Source: JBBQVZ01 sp963695975 (GTDB lineage: Bacteria; Actinomycetota; UBA4738; HRBIN12). Taken from it: a DNA stretch of 64,000 nt. Each line of letters begins with the position of its first letter. Within the stretch, counting starts at the first letter, position 1. A model generated the notes under the pieces. That model was given only the letters and a program-made list of their open reading frames with translations, had not been told where the DNA came from and made no database searches. Shown here piece after piece: positions 41,072 through 48,999 of the stretch. Made by a program: the position numbers and the translations under genes. The stretch spans positions 124,001 through 188,000 of the forward strand of contig CAVOIB010000011.1 of assembly GCA_963695975.1 (NCBI GenBank), written 5' to 3'.

Positions 41072-42580
41072 GTGGAGCCGACGCTTCGGATCCGGCCCGA
41101 CAGGGGAACCTTCGATGCGCTCGCGCACGAATGGCCCATGGTGCCGGTGTGGGCGGAGCTCCTCGCCGATGTCTCCACGCCGGTGGGGTTGTTCCCTGCG
41201 CTCGCCGGTGACGGACCGGGCGTCGTCCTCGAATCCGTCGAACGGTCCGAGCGGTGGGGCCGCTACTCGTTCGTCGCGGGCGACCCGGCCGCCACCGTTG
41301 TCGTCGACAGCGCGGGCGTCCGGATCGAAGACATCGTGAGACCGCTTCCGGTCACGACGCCCATCGACGGCCTCGATACACGAGACGCGCTGATCGCGAT
41401 CGCGCGATCGTTGGCCGGTCCCCGGCCCGCCGATCTGCCGCCGCTCACGGGAGGGCTCATGGGCTACCTCGCGTACGAGGCGGCCACGCTCCTGGACGGT
41501 CACCCCGCACCCGAGCCATCCGACGCGCCGTGCCCGCCGATCGGGTTGCTCGTGATCGATCGGGCGGTGGTCTTCGACCATTGGCGGCAACGCCTGATCC
41601 TCGTCGCACACGTCCCAGCCGGCCGCTACGACGACGGCGTCGCAGCTGTCGAGGACCTTGCCTCCCGCGTGGCCGGCGCCGAGGCGCCACCGCTCGCCCC
41701 GGTGGCCGCTCACGACGCCGCGGCGGAGGCCGGAGAGCCGAACATGGAGGACGAGGCGTACCGGTGGACGGTCTCGGCGTTCAAGGAGCACATCCTGGCA
41801 GGCGACATCTTCCAGGGCGTTCCTTCACGGCGGGTGTCGTTCCCGGCACCCGGTGGCGGGTTCCCGATCTACAGACGCCTGCGTGTGACGAACCCCGCCC
41901 CGTACATGTTCTTCGTCCGTCTCCGCGGGATGGAGCTCGCGGGGTCCTCCCCGGAGCCGCTCGTCCGGGTAGAGGGGAGAAGGGTCACATCGCGGCCGAT
42001 CGCCGGGACGCGCCCCCGAGGACAGACCGAGATCCGCGACCGGCTCCTCGAGCACGAGCTCCTCGCAGACCCGAAGGAGCAGTCTGAGCACGCGATGCTC
42101 GTGGACCTCGCGCGCAACGACATCGGGCGAGTCTGCGTGGCGGGCTCCGTCCGCCCGACGGAGCTGATGGAGGTCGAACGCTTCACGAAGGTGATGCACA
42201 TCGTGTCGACGGTCGAGGGCGAGCTCCGCGAGGATCTCCACCCGCTCGACGCGCTCGCCGTCACGTTCCCGGCGGGGACCGTCACGGGTGCGCCGAAACG
42301 CCGCGCGATGGAGCTGATCGCCGAGCACGAACCCACCGCGCGCGGCCCGTATGCGGGGGCGGTGGGATACGTGACGTTCGCCGGCGACCTGGACTTCTGC
42401 ATCACGATCCGCACGGCGGTCATCTCGGACGGGATCGTCTCGGTGCAGACGGGGGCGGGCGTGGTGGCGGACTCGGACCCGCAGCGCGAGTTGGACGAGA
42501 CCAAGGCGAAGGCTAACGCCCTGTTGCCGGCGGTTGCGCCGCCCGAACATAGGCTCCCCGGCGGGAAGGCGCTCCGATGA
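41072..42580 (+). CDS. trpE: anthranilate synthase component I
   Basis: 502 residues. It converts chorismate to anthranilate using ammonia from TrpG. The N-terminal feedback-binding region includes VVLESVERSERWGRYSF (the LxES-type tryptophan site). The chorismate-binding domain has GSSPEPLVRVEGRRVTSRPIAGTRPRG, LVDLARNDIGRV and the end FPAGTVTGAPKRRAMELI ... TGAGVVADSDPQRELDET. The GTG at 41072 has AAGGGAG eight bases upstream. Such sequences can be confused with pabB, but the Trp-rich leader decides for trpE. It is coupled to trpG by an ATGA overlap. Confidence 0.93.
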   Translation: MEPTLRIRPDRGTFDALAHEWPMVPVWAELLADVSTPVGLFPALAGDGPGVVLESVERSERWGRYSFVAGDPAATVVVDSAGVRIEDIVRPLPVTTPIDGLDTRDALIAIARSLAGPRPADLPPLTGGLMGYLAYEAATLLDGHPAPEPSDAPCPPIGLLVIDRAVVFDHWRQRLILVAHVPAGRYDDGVAAVEDLASRVAGAEAPPLAPVAAHDAAAEAGEPNMEDEAYRWTVSAFKEHILAGDIFQGVPSRRVSFPAPGGGFPIYRRLRVTNPAPYMFFVRLRGMELAGSSPEPLVRVEGRRVTSRPIAGTRPRGQTEIRDRLLEHELLADPKEQSEHAMLVDLARNDIGRVCVAGSVRPTELMEVERFTKVMHIVSTVEGELREDLHPLDALAVTFPAGTVTGAPKRRAMELIAEHEPTARGPYAGAVGYVTFAGDLDFCITIRTAVISDGIVSVQTGAGVVADSDPQRELDETKAKANALLPAVAPPEHRLPGGKALR

Positions 42581-43143
42581 TCCTCGTCGTCGACCACTAC
42601 GACTCGTTCACGTACAACCTCGTCCAGCTGATCGAGAGCCTCGGTCGCACGACCGAGGTCGTGAAGTCCGACGCAGAGACGGCTGACGCGCTCGCGGCCC
42701 GGGGTCCCGACGCTGTGATCCTCTCCCCCGGGCCCGGGCGCCCGGAGGATGCCGGTGTCTTCACGGCGCTGCTCGAGACCCTCCCCGACGAGATCCCGCT
42801 GCTAGGCGTCTGCCTCGGTCACCAAGCGCTCGGCATCGCCTGCGGCGGGGCCGTCGATCGTGCGACGCCCGTCCACGGCAAGGCCTCACTCGTGTTCCAC
42901 GAGGGCAAGGGGATCCTCGAAGGGGTGAGCGATCCGTTCGAGGCCGGGCGGTACCACTCGCTGGTGGTCCTGCGGGACCGCCTGCCCGAGGAGCTCGAGC
43001 TCACCGCGTGGACGGACGACGGGCTCGTGATGGCGGCGCAACACCGGACGCTGCCACGGTTCGGCGTGCAGTTCCACCCGGAGTCGATCCTCACGCCCGA
43101 AGGTCCACGGATCGTGGAGAACTTCCTTGCCCTCTCCCGCTAG
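42577..43143 (+). CDS. trpG: anthranilate synthase component II (glutamine amidotransferase)
   Basis: 188 residues, class I glutamine amidotransferase. It begins MILVVDHYDSFTYNLVQLI, with the oxyanion-loop motif SPGPGRPEDAG, the catalytic cysteine in LLGVCLGHQALGIA and the His/Glu pair in FGVQFHPESILTPEG. It supplies ammonia to TrpE. It may also serve aminodeoxychorismate synthase, as in Bacillus, since no separate pabA is in the window. Translation is coupled to trpE. No trpDCBA genes follow; the next gene converges and its stop overlaps by four bases. Confidence 0.93.
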   Translation: MILVVDHYDSFTYNLVQLIESLGRTTEVVKSDAETADALAARGPDAVILSPGPGRPEDAGVFTALLETLPDEIPLLGVCLGHQALGIACGGAVDRATPVHGKASLVFHEGKGILEGVSDPFEAGRYHSLVVLRDRLPEELELTAWTDDGLVMAAQHRTLPRFGVQFHPESILTPEGPRIVENFLALSR

Positions 43144-44126
43144 GGGCCGGGACACCGAGGCCCGTACGCGAACGCTGCGGAGTTCGGTGCAACCCGACAC
43201 CCTGCTTCATCGACCGCGACGAACGCACCCGCGGGGATCGACTTCAGCTCGTCCATCAGGTCGTTCGTCCAGTGGGCGTTGACCTCACCCTGGAAGAACC
43301 AGTCGCTACCGTTGTCGGCGACGATCAAGCCGTAGTGCCTCATGGCGGTGAGGACCACCTTCGCGTCACGGCTGAACCTCGAGACGTCGAACCTTGCCCT
43401 GAGGCGGAACCGCGCTCCCATCGGTGGACAGCGACGGTCGTCGCTGCCGGCCTGGTGACGAGCGGGCCAGAGGTAGCGCCGGCTCGTGCATCCCACCGTG
43501 ACCCGGATCGCGTGATCGATCGCGCCAGCCCTCACCTCGTCCCACCGAACGAGTCCGGGGAAGATCGGGAGGCCCGCCGCGTCGGCCGAGGTCCAGGTCG
43601 CCGGCCGCAGGTCGTTCGCGGTCGGCCCGTCAAAGTGGAAGATCGCGCCGCTGCCGGCGGACGGCTTCCCGTCGTTCCAGTCGGCCGCGTACAGCTCGTA
43701 GAGCGTGCACGTGTCGCGTTCGATCATCATCGCGTGCCGATCCGAGCCCTCCTCGATGTGGATGTCCGGCCCGAACGGATACGGCCCAGGGTCGCTCTCG
43801 TCCGCGTAGCCGAAGTCGATGTGCGCCATCGCGTGGCTCTGATCGACCACGTCGAACGGCATCCCGTAGGCGGGCGGTCCGAAGTCGGGATGAAGCATCG
43901 TCGAGCCGGCATGCGTCGCCCTCTTCCACGACGCGTTCTTCGCGGCGATCGGGAGCTTCGAGACGTCCATGTTCCAGACGTTGTTCGCGGGGAACACCCG
44001 GCACGACGAGCCGGGGACCGGAGCGCGTGGGGGCGTCGCCCAGGCCGGCTGCAGCGCGGCAAGCGCCAGCACCGAGGTCACCACCGCGGTCGTCCACCTC
44101 ATGCCAGGCATCATCGGCATCCGCAT
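43140..44126 (-). CDS. Secreted protein of unknown family
   Basis: About 328 residues with an N-terminal signal peptide (WTTAVVTSVLALAALQPAWA) and no further membrane helix. The mature protein has CRVFPANNVWNMDVSKLPI, HPDFGPPAYGMPFDVVD, HIDFGYADESDPGPYPFG, many His/Asp/Trp residues and several cysteines; a metal-binding exported enzyme or adhesin-like beta fold is possible, but no catalytic motif is certain. The start is uncertain: ATGs at 44126, 44120, 44114, 44111 and 44102 are all in frame before the signal sequence. It converges with trpG and lies just downstream of ispG on the same strand. Confidence 0.7.
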   Translation of the reverse strand: MRMPMMPGMRWTTAVVTSVLALAALQPAWATPPRAPVPGSSCRVFPANNVWNMDVSKLPIAAKNASWKRATHAGSTMLHPDFGPPAYGMPFDVVDQSHAMAHIDFGYADESDPGPYPFGPDIHIEEGSDRHAMMIERDTCTLYELYAADWNDGKPSAGSGAIFHFDGPTANDLRPATWTSADAAGLPIFPGLVRWDEVRAGAIDHAIRVTVGCTSRRYLWPARHQAGSDDRRCPPMGARFRLRARFDVSRFSRDAKVVLTAMRHYGLIVADNGSDWFFQGEVNAHWTNDLMDELKSIPAGAFVAVDEAGCRVAPNSAAFAYGPRCPGP

Positions 44127-44155
44127 GGCCGGAAGTTGAACCGCGAACCATCGAG

Positions 44156-44174
44156 CTAGTCTGGGATGGACTAG
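44156..44174. repeat. Inverted repeat at the ispG stop codon
   Basis: CTAGTC and GACTAG flank TGGGATG; the right arm contains the ispG stop codon, and GGACTAGTCC (44168-44177) is itself palindromic. The arms resemble the repeat at 15641-15659, which also encloses stop codons. It may be a weak terminator hairpin. Confidence 0.3.
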
Positions 44175-45265
44175 TCCTCGACAGGTACCAGCGCCCGCTC
44201 GGCGGCGATCTTCTCGGCCTCCGCGACCAGTCGGGCAACGAACTCGTCCTCCGGGATCTTGTCGCGAACCTCGCCGTTCACGATGAGGAAGCCCTGGCCC
44301 TTTCCCGCAGCGATCCCGAGGTCGGCCTCCCTGGCCTCGCCGGGACCGTTCACGACGCACCCCATGACGGCGACCCGCAACGGGACGTTGATGCCCTTGC
44401 GCTCCAACACCGCGTTGACCTGCTTCGTCAGCCCAAGCACGTCGACCTCCGCTCGCCCGCAGGACGGGCACGCGACGAGGTCGAGGCCACGCTTGCGAAG
44501 CCCCAGCGACTGAAGGATCCAGGTGCCAGCCTTAACCTCCTCGACGGGGTCGTCCGTAAGCGAGACGCGGATGGTGTCGCCGATGCCCTCGGCGAGCAGC
44601 GCACCGATACCCACCGCGCTCTTGATCCCGCCGGCCGGCATCGGTCCCGCCTCGGTGACGCCGAGGTGGAGCGGGTAGTCGCACGCCTCCGCCAGCTGCC
44701 GGTAGGCCTCGATCATCACCCTCGGGTTCGAGTGCTTCACCGAGATCTTGATGTCGAAGAAGTCCTCATCCTCCAGGATCCGAGCCTCGTTCAGCGCGGA
44801 TTCGACCAACGCTTCGGGCGTCGGCGCCCCGTACTTCTCGAGGAGCTCCTTCTCGAGCGACCCGGCGTTCACGCCGATACGGATCGGTACGTCGCGCGCC
44901 CTCGCTTCTCGGGCGATCAACCGAACCTTATCCTGGTACTTGATGTTGCCGGGGTTTATCCGAAGTCCCTGGATGCCCGCCTCCAGCGCGGCCATCGCGT
45001 ATTTCCACTGGAAGTGGATGTCGGCGACGACGGGGACCGTCGACTTGGCGGCGATCGCCGTAAGCGCCTCGGCGTCCTCCCAGTGCGGGACGGCCACGCG
45101 CACGATGTCGACGCCGGTCGCCACGAGCGAGGCGATCTGCTGGAGTGTGGCGTTGATGTCGGCCGTCTTCGTGGTCGTCATCGACTGGATCGAGACCGGT
45201 GCATCGCCCCCGATGAGGACATCGCCGATCCGGATCTGGCGGCTCTTCCGTCGCTGAGTCGTCAC
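44171..45265 (-). CDS. ispG: 4-hydroxy-3-methylbut-2-en-1-yl diphosphate synthase
   Basis: Iron-sulfur enzyme of the MEP isoprenoid pathway, converting MEcPP to HMBPP. 364 residues: a TIM-barrel with the opening IGDVLIGGDAPVSIQSMTTT and RINPGNI, and the C-terminal 4Fe-4S domain with the cysteine pair ACPSCGR and the third cysteine in VMGCVVNGPGEA. The GTG start is 12 bp after yjbQ. With dxr on the same strand 4 kb away, two MEP enzymes are in the window; the site-2 protease, usually directly upstream, is separated from ispG by a two-component system and yjbQ. Confidence 0.96.
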   Translation of the reverse strand: MTTQRRKSRQIRIGDVLIGGDAPVSIQSMTTTKTADINATLQQIASLVATGVDIVRVAVPHWEDAEALTAIAAKSTVPVVADIHFQWKYAMAALEAGIQGLRINPGNIKYQDKVRLIAREARARDVPIRIGVNAGSLEKELLEKYGAPTPEALVESALNEARILEDEDFFDIKISVKHSNPRVMIEAYRQLAEACDYPLHLGVTEAGPMPAGGIKSAVGIGALLAEGIGDTIRVSLTDDPVEEVKAGTWILQSLGLRKRGLDLVACPSCGRAEVDVLGLTKQVNAVLERKGINVPLRVAVMGCVVNGPGEAREADLGIAAGKGQGFLIVNGEVRDKIPEDEFVARLVAEAEKIAAERALVPVED

Positions 45266-45277
45266 GTGGCCAGTCTC

Positions 45278-45727
45278 TCAGAGCCCGAACACATGGAACG
45301 TCACGTGTCTCGCCTTCGGCTCGTCGAGCTCGAGGAAGATCAGCCGCTGCCACCGGCCGAGCCGCGGCTCGCCGGCCGCGACGGGGATCGCATGCGACGT
45401 CGCGGAGAGCAACATCGACTTGACGTGCGAGTGGCCGTTCTTGCGTTCGTCCTCGTGCATGTTCTGCGTCCGCACGGCGAAGTCGTCGTGCGCGTAGTAG
45501 ACACCCTCGTCCGGCACCAGATCCGCGAGATGTTGCCTGAAGTCGGCGAGCGCTCCGTCCTCCCATTCGTTGATCAGGAGCGCTGCGGTCGTATGCTCAC
45601 AGAACGCGATCGCGGCGCCGTCGGTGACACCAGCATCTTTGATGGCGCGCTGAAGGTCCTCCGTGAGATCGAGGTATGCGTACCGCTCCGGCGCGATCAC
45701 CTCGATGCGGATGGTGCTCGACTTCAC
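45278..45727 (-). CDS. YjbQ/UPF0047 family protein
   Basis: 149 residues from the GTG at 45727, which has GGAGG five bases upstream and overlaps the histidine-kinase stop codon (GTGA). A TTG four codons earlier is an unlikely alternative. Conserved motifs are IAFCEHTTAALLINE, HSHVKSMLLSATSHAIPV and LGRWQRLIFLELD. The family is annotated as having weak thiamine-phosphate synthase activity; its main function is unknown. The residues C-E-H and H-S-H look like a metal site. Confidence 0.9.
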   Translation of the reverse strand: MKSSTIRIEVIAPERYAYLDLTEDLQRAIKDAGVTDGAAIAFCEHTTAALLINEWEDGALADFRQHLADLVPDEGVYYAHDDFAVRTQNMHEDERKNGHSHVKSMLLSATSHAIPVAAGEPRLGRWQRLIFLELDEPKARHVTFHVFGL

Positions 45728-47094
45728 GGGTCCCTCCAAATCTGAGCCGCGGAGGCGACCGGGAGATCGAACGTGAACACGCTCCCCTTGCCGGGCTCGC
45801 TCACGGCGCTGATATGTCCGCCGTGGGCCTCGACGACAGAGCGCGCGATCGCGAGGCCGATGCCGGTTCCCCCGTCCTCGCGAGAACGGGCGGGATCGGC
45901 TCGGTAGAAGCGTTCGAACAACCGGGGAAGGTGCTCCTGGGGGATCCCGACACCCGTGTCCGACACCTGGACCTCGACCGAGCCGTTCTGGCGATGCGCT
46001 GAAACGGTGACCGCACCACCCGAGGGCGTGAACCGAACGGCGTTGTCGAGCAGGTTGAACAGGACCTGATGGACCCGCTCCGGGTCGGCGTCAACGGCCG
46101 GGAGATCGTCGGGGAGCTCGCTGTCCACCGCGACGCCCCGGTCGGAGCGCGCCACCTCGATCTCGGAGAGGACCTGTGTCACGAGCGGCGCGAGCGCAAG
46201 GTCTTCTCGTTGGAGCGGCAGCTCTCCCGACTCGAGCCGAGACAGCTCCAACAACTGCTCGATCAGGCGCCCGAGGCGCTCTGTCTGGGCGAGCATCACC
46301 TGGAGCGTGTGCGGGTCGGGGTCCTCCACACCATCGAGCAGGTTCTCTAGATGCGCACGGATCGCGGTGATCGGGGTCTTGAGCTCGTGGGACACGTTCG
46401 CGAGCAGATCGCGTCTGGATCGCTCGAGGTTCTCGAGCTCGGCACTCATCCGGTTGAACGCCGTCGCGAGCTGCCCGACCTCGTCGCGAGACCGGGTATG
46501 CACGCGCGTCGTGTAGTCGCCGGTCTCCATCCGGTGCGCCGCCGCGGCCATGTCGCGAAGCGGCTGGGTCATCCCTCGCGCGAGCCACCGAGCGACGACG
46601 AGCGCGATCCCAGCGGCCAGCGCCCCCGCGAGCAGGAACTGCCACCAGAAGTCACCGAGGAACCGGAACGTGGCGCTGATCCTCGCCGCGACCCCGGGTC
46701 CGGGCGCCTGATGCACCGCGTACACCAGCTGGACCACGAAGCCCTCGCTCACGACCGGCACGACCGCGTATTCGAGGCCGGCCGAGCTCCCGACATGCAC
46801 CATGCCGTCCGTGAAGCGCGGCAGCCCCGTAGGCGGCGCATCGCCCGAGACGACGGCCCCCTCAAGCGAGGTTCGGACGACGATGACGGTGCTCGGGATC
46901 TTCGTCAGCGCGCCAGCGGCGGAGCGTCTCGCGACGCGAAGGAGCGTTAGCCGGTCCGTGTCCTGGGACGACCCACGGAGCGCATAACCGAGGATCAGGA
47001 AGATCAATACGACGGTGAGGCCGACCGCGAAGATGATCGTGGACCCGAGCTTCGCTCGGATCGTGGGGAGATGTTCGAACGGCCGGGTGCTCAC
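45724..47094 (-). CDS. Membrane sensor histidine kinase
   Basis: 456 residues. Two transmembrane helices (about 17-39 and 152-172) enclose an extracytoplasmic sensor of roughly 110 residues. HAMP follows (about 170-225), then HisKA with the phospho-accepting His236 in LLANVSHELKTPITAIR, and HATPase with N (LFNLLDNAVRF), G1 (VSDTGVGIPQEHL), F (LFERFYR) and G2 (GGTGIGLAI) boxes. The GTG start overlaps the response-regulator stop codon (GTGA). The sensed signal is unknown; the sensor shows no cysteines or recognisable PAS motif. It is the partner of the regulator at 47091-47786. Confidence 0.93.
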   Translation of the reverse strand: MSTRPFEHLPTIRAKLGSTIIFAVGLTVVLIFLILGYALRGSSQDTDRLTLLRVARRSAAGALTKIPSTVIVVRTSLEGAVVSGDAPPTGLPRFTDGMVHVGSSAGLEYAVVPVVSEGFVVQLVYAVHQAPGPGVAARISATFRFLGDFWWQFLLAGALAAGIALVVARWLARGMTQPLRDMAAAAHRMETGDYTTRVHTRSRDEVGQLATAFNRMSAELENLERSRRDLLANVSHELKTPITAIRAHLENLLDGVEDPDPHTLQVMLAQTERLGRLIEQLLELSRLESGELPLQREDLALAPLVTQVLSEIEVARSDRGVAVDSELPDDLPAVDADPERVHQVLFNLLDNAVRFTPSGGAVTVSAHRQNGSVEVQVSDTGVGIPQEHLPRLFERFYRADPARSREDGGTGIGLAIARSVVEAHGGHISAVSEPGKGSVFTFDLPVASAAQIWRDP

Positions 47095-47786
47095 GGTTGT
47101 TCCTGTAGCGCATATCCCACGCCGTGCACCGTGCGGATGAACCTCGGCTCGTTCCCATCCTCCCCGAGCTTCCGCCGGATGCGCGCCACGTGGGAATCGA
47201 CGACGCGGCCGCCCGCGTAGTCGCGATATCCCCACACGCGATCCATCAGCAGCTCGCGTGAGAACACGACACCCGGATCGCGGACGAGGGTCAGCAGGAT
47301 GTCGAACTCGAGCGGCGTGAGCTGGACCTCCGCTCCGTCGACCGTCACCCGGCGCCTGCCGACATCGACCTCGAGCCCGTCGCGGACGAGCGGTCCTTCC
47401 GCCTGCACGGCGCGCATCCGTTCCATCCGTCGGAGGATCGCTTTCACTCGAACGGTGAGCTCTCTGAGGCTGAACGGCTTCGTCAGGTAGTCGTCTGCCC
47501 CGACCGCGAACCCGGCGACCTTGTCCGCCTCCTCCGTGCGCGCGGTCAGCATCAGCACAGGGGTCCATGAAGAGCGCTGGATCTCCGCGCACACCTCCAG
47601 GCCGTCCATCCCCGGCAGCATGAGATCGAGCACCACCAGGTCCGGGTGCTGGTCTCGGTGGAGTTCGATCGCCTGTGGGCCGTCCAGCGCCACGAGCACC
47701 CGGAACCCCTCGCTCTCCAGGCGGGCGCGAACGGCCTCGGCGATCGCCTCCTCGTCGTCGACGACGAGCACGGTCTGGTCGCTCAC
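47091..47786 (-). CDS. OmpR/PhoB family response regulator
   Basis: 231 residues. The receiver domain has the acidic pair D10-D11, the phosphoacceptor Asp54 (LVVLDLMLPGMDGLEV), Thr in LMLTARTEE and Lys in YLTKPFS. The C-terminal winged-helix DNA-binding domain has LTPLEFDILLTLVRDPGVVFSRELLMDRVWGY and the closing RTVHGVGYAL. The GTG start has TACGAT six bases upstream and no ribosome-binding site. It is the first gene of a regulator-kinase-yjbQ-(ispG) run, so the two-component system may also drive ispG (inference). Confidence 0.93.
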   Translation of the reverse strand: MSDQTVLVVDDEEAIAEAVRARLESEGFRVLVALDGPQAIELHRDQHPDLVVLDLMLPGMDGLEVCAEIQRSSWTPVLMLTARTEEADKVAGFAVGADDYLTKPFSLRELTVRVKAILRRMERMRAVQAEGPLVRDGLEVDVGRRRVTVDGAEVQLTPLEFDILLTLVRDPGVVFSRELLMDRVWGYRDYAGGRVVDSHVARIRRKLGEDGNEPRFIRTVHGVGYALQEQP

Positions 47787-47792
47787 CGGACC

Positions 47793-47798
47793 ATCGTA
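47793..47798 (-). promoter_or_regulatory. -10 element (TACGAT) before the response regulator
   Basis: On the minus strand TACGAT (four of six bases of TATAAT) ends six bases before the GTG at 47786, ideal spacing for a leaderless transcript. It lies at the edge of a 10-bp inverted repeat, a possible operator. Confidence 0.45.
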
Positions 47799-47868
47799 TC
47801 CGCAGCGTGTTGCGCGTCTTCCGGCAGGGTGTGGAGAACTTGTGGCGAGACCGCCCCTACGCTGCGGA
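47799..47868. repeat. 10-bp inverted repeat between rseP and the two-component genes
   Basis: TCCGCAGCGT (47799-47808) and ACGCTGCGGA (47859-47868) are perfect reverse complements, 50 bp apart, filling the 88-bp gap between the rseP stop and the response-regulator start. It may be a long-loop terminator for rseP or paired operator half-sites for autoregulation. Confidence 0.5.
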
Positions 47869-47874
47869 GATCCG

Positions 47875-48990
47875 CTACGGCGTGAAGCTGATCGGCTTCG
47901 TGATGTCGAGCAGGATCGTGGCGAGCACGAACACGACGAAGAACGCGATCACCGCGGCGGATATCGGTATCAACTTCCGCATGTCGATCTGTTTGCCGCG
48001 GATCTTCTCGATCGCGAGGACCGCGAGGTGCCCTCCGTCGAACGGCGGGAGCGGAACGAGGTTCACCAGGCCGATGAACACGGTGACGAACGCAAGGAAG
48101 TACAGGATCGTGCCCCAGTCGCCGGCAGAGCCCGTCGCGCCGACAGCTTGGCCGATCCCGACGACGCTCGTCGGATCATCCGTCGAGCGCTTCGCGTCGG
48201 TGAAGAGCAGCGTGAAGACTCGCCCGATGCCTTCCGGGCCGAAGAGCCGCGTGATCTGATGCAGGGACTCGTCGACCGCGCGACCGACCTCCTTCACGCC
48301 ACCGACGATCGCCGCGACAGGGCCGAGCTTCTCCGGGCCGAGCATCACGCCGACCCGTCCGATGCGCTGCCCGCCGACGGTGTCCCAAACGGGCGTGATC
48401 GTGACCTCGATCGGCCGGCCGTCTCGCTCGATCGTGAACACGACCGGCTCGCCCACGTGCGCCGTGGTGTAGGCGAGGAGACGCGCCGGTGTCGGGCGCT
48501 GCAGATCTCCGACGCGGATGATCCGGTCCCTCGGTTGCAGTCCAGCGGCCTCGGCCGGCGATGCCTGGCCGTGCATCGTCACGACGACCGAGCTGACGAC
48601 GGGCGTCGGCGTGCGCGGGTCGCCGAAGAACGCGAGCCAGATCGCGAACAGGATCGCTGCGACCACGAAGTGCGAGCCGGGCCCTGCCCCGATCACCATG
48701 GCCCGCTGCCAGATCGGTTTCGCGCCGTAGCTGCGGTGCTCGTCCTCGGGCGCGACCGGCTCGTAGGGATTCATGCCGGCGATCTTCACGTACCCGCCCA
48801 ACGGGAGCGCCTTCACCCCGTACTCGATCCCCTTCCGGCGGAACGACCAGATCCGCGGTCCGAATCCGACGAAGTACTGCTCCACCTTGAACCCGTAGGC
48901 GCGCGCGACGGCGTAGTGACCGAGCTCGTGGATCAGGATGATGAACAGGAGCCCAGTGAAGAAGACGACGATCGCAACCGTGCCGGACAT
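47875..48990 (-). CDS. Site-2 zinc metalloprotease (RseP/Rip1 family)
   Basis: Intramembrane protease of 371 residues that cuts anti-sigma factors and other membrane proteins. The zinc motif HELGH is at 21-25 in the first membrane helix. A PDZ domain lies in the middle (ASPAEAAGLQPRDRIIRVGDL), and the second catalytic motif NLVPLPPFDGGH with its Asp is near residue 325, followed by two more helices. The closest characterised relatives are Rip1 of Mycobacterium and RasP of Bacillus. It is nine bases after dxr on the same strand, a conserved pair in actinobacteria. Confidence 0.93.
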   Translation of the reverse strand: MSGTVAIVVFFTGLLFIILIHELGHYAVARAYGFKVEQYFVGFGPRIWSFRRKGIEYGVKALPLGGYVKIAGMNPYEPVAPEDEHRSYGAKPIWQRAMVIGAGPGSHFVVAAILFAIWLAFFGDPRTPTPVVSSVVVTMHGQASPAEAAGLQPRDRIIRVGDLQRPTPARLLAYTTAHVGEPVVFTIERDGRPIEVTITPVWDTVGGQRIGRVGVMLGPEKLGPVAAIVGGVKEVGRAVDESLHQITRLFGPEGIGRVFTLLFTDAKRSTDDPTSVVGIGQAVGATGSAGDWGTILYFLAFVTVFIGLVNLVPLPPFDGGHLAVLAIEKIRGKQIDMRKLIPISAAVIAFFVVFVLATILLDITKPISFTP

Positions 48991-48999
48991 CGTCCGGGC

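Noticed and set aside
47830..47838. TGTGGAGAA resembling a DnaA box
   Set aside because: It is a single box with one mismatch, no cluster, and no dnaA, dnaN or AT-rich unwinding region nearby.
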